A program made the translations under genes and the position numbers. Below the pieces are notes generated by a model. That model saw only the letters and a program-made list of their open reading frames with translations, searched no databases and was not told the origin of the DNA. From Microvirga lupini (lineage in GTDB: Bacteria > Pseudomonadota > Alphaproteobacteria > Rhizobiales > Beijerinckiaceae), in NCBI RefSeq assembly GCF_014191055.1, contig NZ_JACHWB010000002.1, positions 186,001 through 250,000 on the forward strand: 64,000 nt of DNA, read 5' to 3'. The first letter of the stretch is position 1, and each line of letters opens with the position of its first letter. Shown here piece by piece: positions 50,647 to 59,090 of this stretch.

Positions 50647-52350
50647 ATGAAAGCAACGACCAGAACCCGAGCCGCTATTTATGCCAGGTACAGCAGCGAG
50701 CGGCAGCACGACCGCTCTGTAGACGATCAGATCGCCCTCGCCCGAGCCTTTGCCGAGCGCGAGGGACTCACCGTCGTGGCAACCTATTCGGATAGAGCCA
50801 AGTCCGGTGCATCGTTCTTCGACCGAGACGGCCTGATCGACCTCATGCAGGCTGCCAAGTCCGGCGCCTTCGACGTGCTGCTGGTCGAGAGCCTCGACCG
50901 TCTGTCCCGCGATCAGGAGGATCTCGCTGGCCTCTACAAGCGCCTGACGTTCTTCAAGGTCGAGATTCGAACCCTCAACGAGGGCACGGCCACTCCAGTC
51001 CACATCGGTCTCCGAGGCCTCGTCGGTCAACTCTTCCTTACTGACCTCGCCGCGAAAGTCCGGCGCGGCCAGATCGCCCGCGTGAAGGAAGGCAAGCTCC
51101 CCGGCACTCCCCCATACGGCTATCGTGCCATTCCGGGCCGCCCAGGACAGCCGGAGATCGACCCGGGCGAGGCCGAGATCGTCCGGCGCATCTTCACCGA
51201 ATACGCACAGGGCCGGACGCCGCGCGAGATCTGCGCTGGCCTGAACCGCGAGGGCATTCCGAGCCCTCGCGGCGGGCCGTGGAGGCACGGCGGCATCGTC
51301 AAGAGCGCCAGCACGGACGCACAGGCAGGAGGCATGCTGCGAAACCGGATCTACGTCGGCCAAGTCACCTGGAGCCGCAATCAGCGCGTCCTGAACCCTG
51401 AGACCGGCAAGCGCGTCGTGCGCGCAGCGCCCGTCGATGAACGGATCATCGTGGACACCCCGCACTATCGAATCGTTTCCGATGAACTGTGGAACGCTGC
51501 TCATGCCGTGCTCCGGGAGCGATCGGCCAGGGCGAACGGCATCGGCAGGCACTCCCGCGCCGCCAGCCGGAACGGCAGCTTCCTGGCGGGGCTCGTCGAG
51601 TGCGAGGCTTGCGGCGGCCCGATGGTGGTCTCCGAGCGGTGTAAGTTTCGGCACACCGCCCGCATCAAGTGCCGCTCGGCCCACCTTGGCGAGGGGTGCA
51701 GCCATTCGAAGTCGTATGACCTTGTGCGCATCGAGAAGCTGTCCGTTGAGGTGCTGCGGGAAAAGTTCGAGAACCCTTGGTGGATAAAGTCGCTGGCAGC
51801 CGAGTACATCAAGGATCACGCAGAGCATACGCGCCGCGCCAAGCGTCAGGCCACCGCCGACAGGAAGCGCATGACGGAGATCGAAGGACGTATGCTCCGC
51901 CTCGTCAACGCTCTGGAGCGAGGCGGCAGCATGCCTGATGAGATCATCCTGACCCGCCTCCAAGCCCTTGAGGCGGAGCGTGTGGGGCTGCTGGAGAGCC
52001 AGAATCTGGCAGCTGATCAAATTGAGAATGCCCCCTTGCTGCCTCAAGCGGTTGAGAAGATCAGGGAGATGCTCGACAGGCTTCATGAGGACCTGAGCGA
52101 CCCCGTGAGCGACCCTGAGGGCTCGTTTATCGACCGGACCGCCCTGCGGAACCTGATTGCCTCCGTGAACGTGCGGCCCACGCGCAAGCGGATGCCCTAC
52201 CAGATAGACATCGTTTGGAATGCTGGGTCGATCTTCAGCACCAAAGCGGCTCCGAGGCCGCGACCCGCCACGCAAATTGCTGCCGAGGCTGGGGTGGCGG
52301 TCGATCCGCGTTTCCTGATAGCGGAGAGTCAGAGTTCTCGTCATCGCTGA
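50647..52350 (+). CDS. Large serine recombinase (integrase of the element)
   Basis: A 567-residue recombinase. The N-terminal resolvase domain has the catalytic Ser in AAIYARYSSERQHDRSVDDQ and the arginine pair in VESLDRLSRDQEDLAGLYKR. The recombinase domain covers about 165-270 (KLPGTPPYGYRAIPGR, EIVRRIFTEYAQGRTPREIC). A zinc ribbon with Cys pairs follows (GLVECEACGGPMVVSERCKF, then KCRSAHLGEGC) and then a coiled coil. The ATG at 50647 is chosen; upstream frame to 50512 is unlike recombinases. The stop lies 13 bp beyond the shared core, so the last codons (RHR, stop) come from host portal DNA. In the excised circle the frame would instead run 22 residues into the element's left end. Confidence 0.93.
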   Translation: MKATTRTRAAIYARYSSERQHDRSVDDQIALARAFAEREGLTVVATYSDRAKSGASFFDRDGLIDLMQAAKSGAFDVLLVESLDRLSRDQEDLAGLYKRLTFFKVEIRTLNEGTATPVHIGLRGLVGQLFLTDLAAKVRRGQIARVKEGKLPGTPPYGYRAIPGRPGQPEIDPGEAEIVRRIFTEYAQGRTPREICAGLNREGIPSPRGGPWRHGGIVKSASTDAQAGGMLRNRIYVGQVTWSRNQRVLNPETGKRVVRAAPVDERIIVDTPHYRIVSDELWNAAHAVLRERSARANGIGRHSRAASRNGSFLAGLVECEACGGPMVVSERCKFRHTARIKCRSAHLGEGCSHSKSYDLVRIEKLSVEVLREKFENPWWIKSLAAEYIKDHAEHTRRAKRQATADRKRMTEIEGRMLRLVNALERGGSMPDEIILTRLQALEAERVGLLESQNLAADQIENAPLLPQAVEKIREMLDRLHEDLSDPVSDPEGSFIDRTALRNLIASVNVRPTRKRMPYQIDIVWNAGSIFSTKAAPRPRPATQIAAEAGVAVDPRFLIAESQSSRHR

Positions 52351-53452
52351 GAAACGCCGCCGCCGACACGCGCCGCCACAGGCTTTCGCGCTCGTCCGCC
52401 AGCGCCTCGATGGCATCAAGGTCGGGCTCGAGCTGCAGCGCATCGCGATAGGCGGGCGCGAGCCAGTGGGCGAGCGCCTCAGACGTGCGCTTCACCAGCG
52501 GGATCACCGTCTGGCGGTAAAAGGCGCGGTTGGCCTCCGCGTAGTTGGCATGGGTGCTGTCGCCGGGCAGGCCGAGCAGCAGCGGCGGCACGCCGAAGGC
52601 GAGCGCGATCTCGCGTGCGGCGGCGGCCTTCGCTTCCACGAAGTCCATGTCCTTCGGCGAGAGCGAGAGCGGCTTCCAGTCGAGGCCGCCTTCGAGCAGC
52701 AGCGGGCGGCCCGCATTGCCGGCACCCTGGTAATTGGTTTCGAGCTCTCCTTTCAGCCTGTCGAACTGCGCGTCGGTGAGCGTCGCGCCGCCGACCACCA
52801 GCGCGCCGGAGGGACGCGCCGCGTTGTCGAGGAGCGCCTTGTTCCAGGAGCCCGCCGCGTTGTGGATGTCGAGCGCGGTCGCGGCCGCTTCCATGGGCGA
52901 CAATCCGTAGTGATCGTCCGCCGGATGGAACAGCGTGAGATGCAGGATCGGTGCCAGCCCCTCGTCGCGGATCGGGAAGCGCACGGCCTGCGTGCCGACC
53001 GCATATTCGTAGGCGGCGGGCCAGCCATCCGCATCGGGCACCACGCGCATGCGGTCGGGCCTCAAGCAATGCAGCTCGTGCGGCGCGCCGTCGAGGCTCA
53101 CCGCCTCGACATAGGCGTTGCCGGACACCATGAGATGCCCGTAGAGGCTCTCGAGAAAACGCTGCCCGCCCTCCCGCGCATTGGGCCTGGCGAGCAGCGA
53201 CAGCAGCGGGTGGGACGGAAGCTCCCGGCCATCGCCCATGAGCACGAGCGGCAGGGACGCCGCCGCCTCGCTCACCAGCCGCACCGCTCGGTGCACGATG
53301 GCGTTCTTCTGGAAGCCCTCGCGGGCGAGCGCCCCGTAATCGCGCGGCGTCCACACGGCACGTCCGGCGACATAGAGCGCGATGGCTCCTTGAGCACGCG
53401 AGGCCTTGGCCTCGGGCGGCGCCTGAAGCCAGCGGGTCAATCGGTTCAGCAT
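52235..53452 (-). CDS. GTA portal protein (gp3 type) with exchanged C-terminus
   Basis: A 405-residue portal of HK97/GTA type: WTPRDYGALAREGFQKNAIV, VSEAAASLPLVLMGDGRELP, SGNAYVEAVSLDG, HPADDHYGLSPMEAAATALD, FGVPPLLLGLPGDSTHANYA. The first 372 residues are normal. After FLSDDE the reading frame enters the element and adds 33 foreign residues (NSDSPLSGNADRPPPQPRQQ...) in place of KREAVGYGRVAEGRRT at 40589. The uninterrupted protein would be 388 residues. Whether the tail tolerates this is unknown. The added codons are antisense to the recombinase 3' end. Confidence 0.9.
   Translation of the reverse strand: MLNRLTRWLQAPPEAKASRAQGAIALYVAGRAVWTPRDYGALAREGFQKNAIVHRAVRLVSEAAASLPLVLMGDGRELPSHPLLSLLARPNAREGGQRFLESLYGHLMVSGNAYVEAVSLDGAPHELHCLRPDRMRVVPDADGWPAAYEYAVGTQAVRFPIRDEGLAPILHLTLFHPADDHYGLSPMEAAATALDIHNAAGSWNKALLDNAARPSGALVVGGATLTDAQFDRLKGELETNYQGAGNAGRPLLLEGGLDWKPLSLSPKDMDFVEAKAAAAREIALAFGVPPLLLGLPGDSTHANYAEANRAFYRQTVIPLVKRTSEALAHWLAPAYRDALQLEPDLDAIEALADERESLWRRVSAAAFLSDDENSDSPLSGNADRPPPQPRQQFAWRVAASEPLWC
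52314..52350. other. Right attachment junction (attR)
   Basis: CCTGATA (52314-52320), 14 nt, then core TTC (52335-52337) followed by portal codons TCGTCATCGCTGAG. CCTGATA mirrors TATCAGG at attL, at 14 and 13 nt from the core. Confidence 0.82.
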
Positions 53453-54205
53453 GAATCAGTTCTGCCTTCTTCGGGCACGAGGGATGAAGAGTGTTGAACT
53501 TACCCGGCGAGTGAGCCCCACCCTGTTCGTCATCCCCGGCCTTATGCCGGGGATCCACGTCTTCAACCGTTTCAAAACGGGGATGGCCGCAATAAGTGCT
53601 GCCATGACGGGAGTTGTTGTGATGACAGCGAAAACGAAATGCCTCCCGTTGATTCAGACTGCCGACAACTTCCGCAGCCGGTGCCTGCAAACGATGCAGC
53701 TCCGGCGCGTTCGTCATTGGCGCGTCACATACCCCAGGGTAATCTTGAGATGTTGCGGGGCCATCCGGCGACATTCACGCGCCAGCCGGGCCGCTTTCCT
53801 CGGACCGGCTGGCGCGACCATCGAATTCCTGGCGCATCTCCCGATGCGCCCAGCAAAAGATGACGCATCGGACCCAAAAGTGTCCTCCACATTTGGGTCC
53901 GATGCCAGGGCTCTGTCGTCCTTCTCTCCTATGGGGATGGCACGAGGCAGATGGCGGGGCGGATCGGCACGGATGGACTGCCATCCGCCCCAGCCCCTGC
54001 AGCCATGATCTCCCGGGCAGCGCAGGGCGCCATATCCTTCCGAGAACATGCCGGCGCAAAAGGCTCACCCCATCAGAATCCTTGAGGATTTTTTTCAACC
54101 GCCTAGCTTATGGCGAGTGGCTTCATACTGTTGCCCCTACGGGAGCCACGGCGCCCCGGCTGGAGATGTGCGTGAACACCACGCTTCGGCTGGGGCGTTC
54201 TTTTT
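53453..54205. other. Gene-free gap between GTA portal and large terminase
   Basis: No supported protein gene. It contains a short family C unit (53531-53570), a family A palindrome (53865-53905) and a candidate plus-strand small RNA (54116-54206). Confidence 0.6.
53865..53905. repeat. Palindromic element, family A (copy 3)
   Basis: GCATCGGACCCAAAAGTG and CACATTTGGGTCCGATGC pair with one mismatch around a 5-nt loop. Confidence 0.8.
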
Positions 54206-54206
54206 T
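54116..54206 (+). ncRNA. Candidate small RNA opposite to the GTA transcript
   Basis: A structured terminator CGCCCCGGC...GCTGGGGCG (54152-54197), with an inner GCGTG/CACGC stem, is followed by TTCTTTTTTC. It belongs to no plus-strand gene. A weak promoter (TTGAGG 54082, TAGCTT 54104) could start a ~90-nt transcript. It ends exactly at the terminase stop. The start is guessed. Confidence 0.35.
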
Positions 54207-55552
54207 CACAACACCCGCACCCGCGGCTCACGGCGCTCGCGCAGCATCAGCTCGGTGAGCGCCCAGACCAGGGCATCCATGCGGTCGGGCGAGCGGCCGG
54301 ACGTGAGACCGCCGGGGCCGAAATCGCACAGCTCATCCTCTAGCTCCGGCAGCGCGCCCACATGGCGCACGCGGTTCTGAGCGTACAGAACGGAAATGGG
54401 TTCCGCGCGAAGATACTTGCCCCGCGTGGCGCGCACGCTCACCACGGGAACGGATGGGTCGACCTCGCGGATGACGTTGTCCACCATCTCGCCGCCCTGG
54501 TTGGTCTCGACCACGAGCGCGTCGGCCTGCAGCCTTCGATACAACGCCACCGCCTTCGCGGCCCATTCGGGCGGCTTCAGGCCTGACGCCGTCGCGTCCT
54601 CCAGCACATAGGCCGTGCCGCCCTCGTCCACACCGGCCGCGACGATCCCGCAGGCATCCGCGCGCTTGCCAGACGAGGCCGGCGGATCGACCGCCACGAC
54701 GATGCGCATGAGCGAGGGCGCCGCGTCGATGCGATTCAACTCGATCACGTCGCGCGTCCACAGCGCATCGGGACGATCCTCGATGATGTCGCCGTCGAGT
54801 TCCTGCCGCCCGAGCCGCGTGCCGGCATAGCGGCGCACCACCGTGTCGAGAAAGGCGGGCGCAAGGTTCTCAGCATTCTCGCACGTGCGCACCCGCGACA
54901 CCGCCACTGAAGGGTCGGCGAGGAAGCGCTTCAGAATCGGAATCGGGCGCGGCGTGGTCGTCACCATCTGGCGCGGATGGGCGCCGAGGCGCAGGCCGAA
55001 TTGCAGCATGTCCCAGGTCTCCTCCACGTGCCGCCACTTGGCGAGCTCGTCCGCCCAGGCGGCCTCGAATTGCGGGCCGCGCAGCGAGTCCGGATCTTCG
55101 GCCGAGAATACCTGCGCGACCGCGCCGTTGGGCCATTCGAGCTTGCGCAGCGAAGGCGACCAGGTCGGCCGCTCGTGCCGGGCATGAACGGCCAGGATGC
55201 CGGCCGGTCCCTCCACCATCACGTTGCGCGCGTCCGAAAACGTCTCACCCACGAGGGCGATGCGTCGCGAGGCGCCCTCGCCGAAATCGGGATCGCCGAG
55301 CGCGATGCCGCGCACCCATTCGGCGCCGGTGCGGGTCTTGCCCGCGCCGCGTCCGCCGAGGATGAGCCAGATGATCCAGGGATCGTGCACCCGCGCCAGG
55401 CCCGGCATGCGCTGCTCGGGCCGGCAGCGGACCGGCCAGTGTCTCAGAACGGTCTCGAAATCGCTTTCAGACCAGCAGGCCGTCGCGTCCGCGAGACTCC
55501 TCGTCCGCGATAACCCGGTCAAGGTGGCGAGCAAGCTCCTCGCGGAGTTCAT
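54206..55552 (-). CDS. terL: GTA terminase large subunit (gp2 type)
   Basis: A 448-residue packaging motor: Walker A is WLILGGRGAGKTRTGAEWVR, a Walker B-like acidic pair is in FEAAWADELAKWRH, and the nuclease domain has VVAVDPPASSGKRADACGIV and MDALVWALTELML. Length and order match GTA TerL. The start at 55552 (MNSARSLLATLTGL) is chosen; earlier in-frame ATGs at 55579 and 55594 overlap TerS further. It fills heads with chromosomal DNA. Confidence 0.93.
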   Translation of the reverse strand: MNSARSLLATLTGLSRTRSLADATACWSESDFETVLRHWPVRCRPEQRMPGLARVHDPWIIWLILGGRGAGKTRTGAEWVRGIALGDPDFGEGASRRIALVGETFSDARNVMVEGPAGILAVHARHERPTWSPSLRKLEWPNGAVAQVFSAEDPDSLRGPQFEAAWADELAKWRHVEETWDMLQFGLRLGAHPRQMVTTTPRPIPILKRFLADPSVAVSRVRTCENAENLAPAFLDTVVRRYAGTRLGRQELDGDIIEDRPDALWTRDVIELNRIDAAPSLMRIVVAVDPPASSGKRADACGIVAAGVDEGGTAYVLEDATASGLKPPEWAAKAVALYRRLQADALVVETNQGGEMVDNVIREVDPSVPVVSVRATRGKYLRAEPISVLYAQNRVRHVGALPELEDELCDFGPGGLTSGRSPDRMDALVWALTELMLRERREPRVRVL

Positions 55553-56108
55553 GCAGGCTGCGCCGGGGTCGGTTGTCATGGGGCTCGGTATCATCGAGCT
55601 TGGAGCTTTCCTGTTCAAGAAGAGCCCGGGCAGCTGCGAGCGTCTTGGCATAGGACGCGAGCCTGCGGGCCGTCTTGTCGTGATCCTTGGCCTGCCCCCT
55701 GCGCTGCTCGTCCATGAGCGTATCGATCTGCACCCGCGTGGCCTGGGCCAGGGCGCGGGCGGCGTCGTTCACGGACGCGACGGCGGCCTTTGCCAAACCC
55801 GCCACGCCGCCTTCGTCCTTCGCGGCCTTGCTCAGGGCATTCGCATCGAGAGCGGCCCGGCGCGACGGCCAGCCCCAGCGCTCGCGCATCCGCACGAAGG
55901 TGCCGGCGCTGACTCCGAGAAAGGTCTGGATGTCAGGCAGATGCTTGTCCGGCTCGCGGGCATAGATCTCCCAGGCCCGCTGCCTCTGCTCGTCGTGACT
56001 TCGATTCTCTGGCGCATGGGAACAGCCAACAAAAAACCGCCCAAGCGGGGGCGCTTGAGCGGCGGAGGTTGCCTGATGCGGTGAATGGGGCGGGGGCGCT
56101 TCATTCAC
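55467..56108 (-). CDS. GTA small terminase (gp1 type)
   Basis: A 213-residue protein. The middle HTH region has DEQRQRAWEIYAREPDKHLP and DIQTFLGVSAGTFVRMRERW. A long helical part follows (DKTARRLASYAKTLAAARAL, LHELREELARHLDRVIADEE). It overlaps TerL by 86 nt. HTH plus coiled-coil and position fit a TerS that recruits TerL. The start is a GTG at 56108; the first ~35 residues are Pro/Ala-rich and the true start may be later. Confidence 0.75.
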   Translation of the reverse strand: MNEAPPPHSPHQATSAAQAPPLGRFFVGCSHAPENRSHDEQRQRAWEIYAREPDKHLPDIQTFLGVSAGTFVRMRERWGWPSRRAALDANALSKAAKDEGGVAGLAKAAVASVNDAARALAQATRVQIDTLMDEQRRGQAKDHDKTARRLASYAKTLAAARALLEQESSKLDDTEPHDNRPRRSLHELREELARHLDRVIADEESRGRDGLLV

Positions 56109-56664
56109 ACTTCGTCAGTGTTCATGTTTTGTACTCTATCAGCGTCACGCTGTCAAGCCCGATCTGAACCCTGTCCTGTCACCTTGCCGCAAATATTTCA
56201 TTGCCGAGGCTCTGCTCGCCAAAAAGTTCGCGGAAAGTTCTCCTATGAACCTGCGCTCAGGATAGTGTTTCATCACGCCATGATCAAAGTCGGAACATTT
56301 GCACGATAAAGCGGAAACAAGAGCGGCAAAGCTGAAGTATATTTCCCACAAGTGTATGAATAATTAGCTTAGTCAAAATAAAGTATCTGATCTGATGGGT
56401 TAGTGATGAGATCGCTTTCCAGAACGACTGAAATAATACGTATAATTGAAACGAAACCATTACCTCTCTCGCCAAGGCCATAGCTCGAATCAGATGAGAT
56501 CCTTCACCGCACCGCAGCAGATCCTTGGCAAGGTCAGCGCTGAGCCCTGCCCAGAGCAGGCAAATTGCCGGCCAATACGGACAATTATGTCACGTTTTAA
56601 CGTAGCGACATCACTGTGACTGGCTTATAAACCTAGCAATATCAGCAACGGGGATGGGGTGGAG
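56109..56664. other. AT-rich upstream region of the GTA cluster
   Basis: No supported gene. The part 56290-56480 is clearly AT-richer than the surroundings. It holds the promoter region of the leftward GTA operon and of the rightward repeat protein. Confidence 0.55.
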
Positions 56665-59085
56665 ATGGGCACGATCATTCGATTCGGACACGAGCAGCGC
56701 GTCAATATCGAGACGAGGCATGAGCATACTCAGCAAAGCGTAACGGGACTGGCCGATGGCGGTTGGCTCATCACCTGGACTTCCGATCAGGACGACGCTT
56801 ACGGAAACGTCTACCAGCAACGCTACGACAAGGACGGCACCGCCGTCTGGGCAAGCGACCAGCAGGTCAATGAGGAACCGGCGAGCACCCAATATGAATC
56901 GAGCGTGACGGGGCTGGTCGGTGGTGGCTGGGTCGTCACCTGGAGTTCCTACGGTCAGGACGGTTCTTTGTACGGCGTCTACCAGCGCTATTATGACGAG
57001 AACGGCATCCCCAAGGACGAGCAGAAGGTCAACACCGAGCCATTCGACGTCCAATACCAACCGAGCGTGACGGCTCTGACCACCGGCGGCTGGGTGGTCA
57101 CCTGGACCTCGGTCGAGCAGGACGGCTCTTGGGAGGGTGTCTACCAGCAGTGCTACGATGCAAACGGCGATCCCGTCAGAGGAGAGCAGCGGGTCAACTT
57201 TAACACGACGGACACCCAGTTCGAGTCGAGCGTGACGGCGCTGCCGGACGGCGAGTGGCTCGTCACCTGGACCTCCGTCGATCGGGACGGCAGCAGGGAA
57301 AATATCTACCAGCGGCGCTACAATGCCGATGGCACGCCTAAGACCGACGAGCAAAGGGTCAACACCGAGCCCGCCAGCCGGCAAATGACGCCGAGCGTGA
57401 CCGTCCTGGCGGATGGCGGATGGATCGTCACCTGGAGCTCTCTCGATCCGGATGGCGCAGGATGGGACATTTATCAGCGGCACTATGACAAGGACGGCAT
57501 TCCCGACGAGAAGGGCGAGCAGCCCGTCAACTCCGAGAAGGCCGGCGACCAGACCCAGCCGAGCGTGACGGCCCTGGCGGATGGCGGCTGGATTGTCACC
57601 TGGCAATCGAAGGACCAGGACGGCTCCGGCAACGGCGTCTATCAGCAGCGCTATGACGAGGACGGCAATCCGGTCGGAGGCGAGCAGCAGGTCAACGTTT
57701 ACGAGACGGGCGCTCAGTTCGCCCCGAGCGTGACGGGGTTGAGCGAGGGCGGATGGCTCGTTGCCTGGACCTCGACCGGCCAGGACGGCTCCGTCTCAGG
57801 CGTCTATCAGCGGCATTACATGTCCGTCACGGCGTTCGGCGCGGGCCAGGAGCACGGCACCGGCACCGAGGGCGGCGATACCTTCCAGGTGCGCAACGGC
57901 GGCTTGACCGAGGGCGACAGCCTCGAAGCCGGCGGCGGCATTGATACGCTCCAGATGATCGAGGCCGGAACCCTCGATCTTACGGCGCCGGACGTGCTCA
58001 CAGGCATCGACATCGTGTTCGGATCCGACGGCAACGACACCATCGTCGTCGACGAGAGCCTCATGGCGGCCATAGGGGAGTTTCAAGGCGGCGACGGCAC
58101 GGATGCCCTGCACCTGAAGGGGGGCGATTACGATCTCTCCACCAAGCTCCTGTCCGGCTTTGAGACGTTCATCCTGCGCGCTGCCGGCTCCCTCATCTTC
58201 GCAGACAAGTCCAGGGCTTTGCTCGTCGGCAGCCAGACCAAGAATGGCGCGATTACTGTCAATGACGGCACCTTCTCGGCGGCCGAACGCCAGCAGCTCT
58301 ACAAGCAGGGCATCCGCAAAGCGACCGATGAGGGTGGCGCCCACATTCTGGAGCAGGCGCAAGCCTCGCTCAGCGTGCAGGCCGTCACGGAGAACACCAG
58401 CACGGGCAGCGTCGTCGCCACGCTCTCGGTCATCGACCCGAATCCGCGAGACGGGCTGCGCGTCGAGCTGACGGACAATGCCGGCGGACGCTTTGCCCTT
58501 TCCGGCAACCAGCTCGTCGTGGCCGATGGCAGCCTGCTCGATTACGAGACCGGCACCTCGCACCGCATCGCGGTGCGCATCGTCGACGAGGGCGGCATCA
58601 CCACCGATGCAGCCTTCACGATCACGCTCAACGACATTCCCGTCGAAATCATCCGAGGAACATCTCGCGCCGACGTGCTCAAGGGGGGGTCGGGACAGGA
58701 TCGTCTTTATGGCGGCTTGGGCAAGGACACGCTCACGGGCGGGCTGGGCCAGGACATTTTCGCCTTCGACACCAAGGCAAACACGAAGACCAATCGGGAC
58801 AAGATCGTTGATTTCAGCGTGAAGGACGACACGATCTGGCTCGACAACAAGGTCTTTGCGAAACTCGGTAAAGCCGGCTCGGAGAAGAAGCCCACGCAGC
58901 TCAAGAAGGACTTTTTCACCATCGGCTCCAAGGCCAAGGACAAGAACGACTACATCATCTACGACAATAAGAAGGGCGTGCTCTTCTACGATGCCGACGG
59001 CTCGGGCACGAAGTACAAGCAGGTGGAGATCGCCACGCTCTCCAAGAAGCTGAAGATGACCCACAAGGACTTCTTCGTCATCTGA
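56665..59085 (+). CDS. Repeat-rich secreted calcium-binding protein
   Basis: An 806-residue protein. Residues ~15-385 are seven tandem repeats of about 50 residues, each with SVTGLADGGWLITW and VYQQRYDxDG followed by EQxVN. A cadherin-like segment (QAVTENTSTGSVVATLSVID) lies near 570-660. RTX-type GGSGQDRLYGGLGKDTLTGG is near 675-705 and the C-terminus has FDTKANTKTNRDKIVDFSVK, FYDADGSGTKYKQVEIATL, the usual type I secretion end. ATG 56665 has GGGGTGGAG upstream. Likely an adhesin or matrix protein. Confidence 0.88.
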   Translation: MGTIIRFGHEQRVNIETRHEHTQQSVTGLADGGWLITWTSDQDDAYGNVYQQRYDKDGTAVWASDQQVNEEPASTQYESSVTGLVGGGWVVTWSSYGQDGSLYGVYQRYYDENGIPKDEQKVNTEPFDVQYQPSVTALTTGGWVVTWTSVEQDGSWEGVYQQCYDANGDPVRGEQRVNFNTTDTQFESSVTALPDGEWLVTWTSVDRDGSRENIYQRRYNADGTPKTDEQRVNTEPASRQMTPSVTVLADGGWIVTWSSLDPDGAGWDIYQRHYDKDGIPDEKGEQPVNSEKAGDQTQPSVTALADGGWIVTWQSKDQDGSGNGVYQQRYDEDGNPVGGEQQVNVYETGAQFAPSVTGLSEGGWLVAWTSTGQDGSVSGVYQRHYMSVTAFGAGQEHGTGTEGGDTFQVRNGGLTEGDSLEAGGGIDTLQMIEAGTLDLTAPDVLTGIDIVFGSDGNDTIVVDESLMAAIGEFQGGDGTDALHLKGGDYDLSTKLLSGFETFILRAAGSLIFADKSRALLVGSQTKNGAITVNDGTFSAAERQQLYKQGIRKATDEGGAHILEQAQASLSVQAVTENTSTGSVVATLSVIDPNPRDGLRVELTDNAGGRFALSGNQLVVADGSLLDYETGTSHRIAVRIVDEGGITTDAAFTITLNDIPVEIIRGTSRADVLKGGSGQDRLYGGLGKDTLTGGLGQDIFAFDTKANTKTNRDKIVDFSVKDDTIWLDNKVFAKLGKAGSEKKPTQLKKDFFTIGSKAKDKNDYIIYDNKKGVLFYDADGSGTKYKQVEIATLSKKLKMTHKDFFVI

Positions 59086-59090
59086 CGCTC

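Larger units (their letters stand above)
40638..52337. mobile_element. 11.7-kb integrated element in the GTA portal gene (candidate capsid-encoding satellite)
   Basis: Bounded by a 3-bp shared core (TTC on the plus strand) at 40638-40640 and 52335-52337. It carries a large serine recombinase at the right end, an HK97-type portal, protease and capsid operon, a regulator-like gene, two small genes near the recombinase, a membrane-bound nuclease and several orphan genes. There is no recognisable terminase, tail or replication gene. The host portal frame is restored when the two flanks are joined, which is direct evidence for integration. The satellite interpretation is inference. Confidence 0.88.

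Noticed and set aside
56284-56481. 65-codon hydrophobic minus-strand frame
   Set aside because: No ribosome site or family match; it reflects AT-rich upstream DNA.
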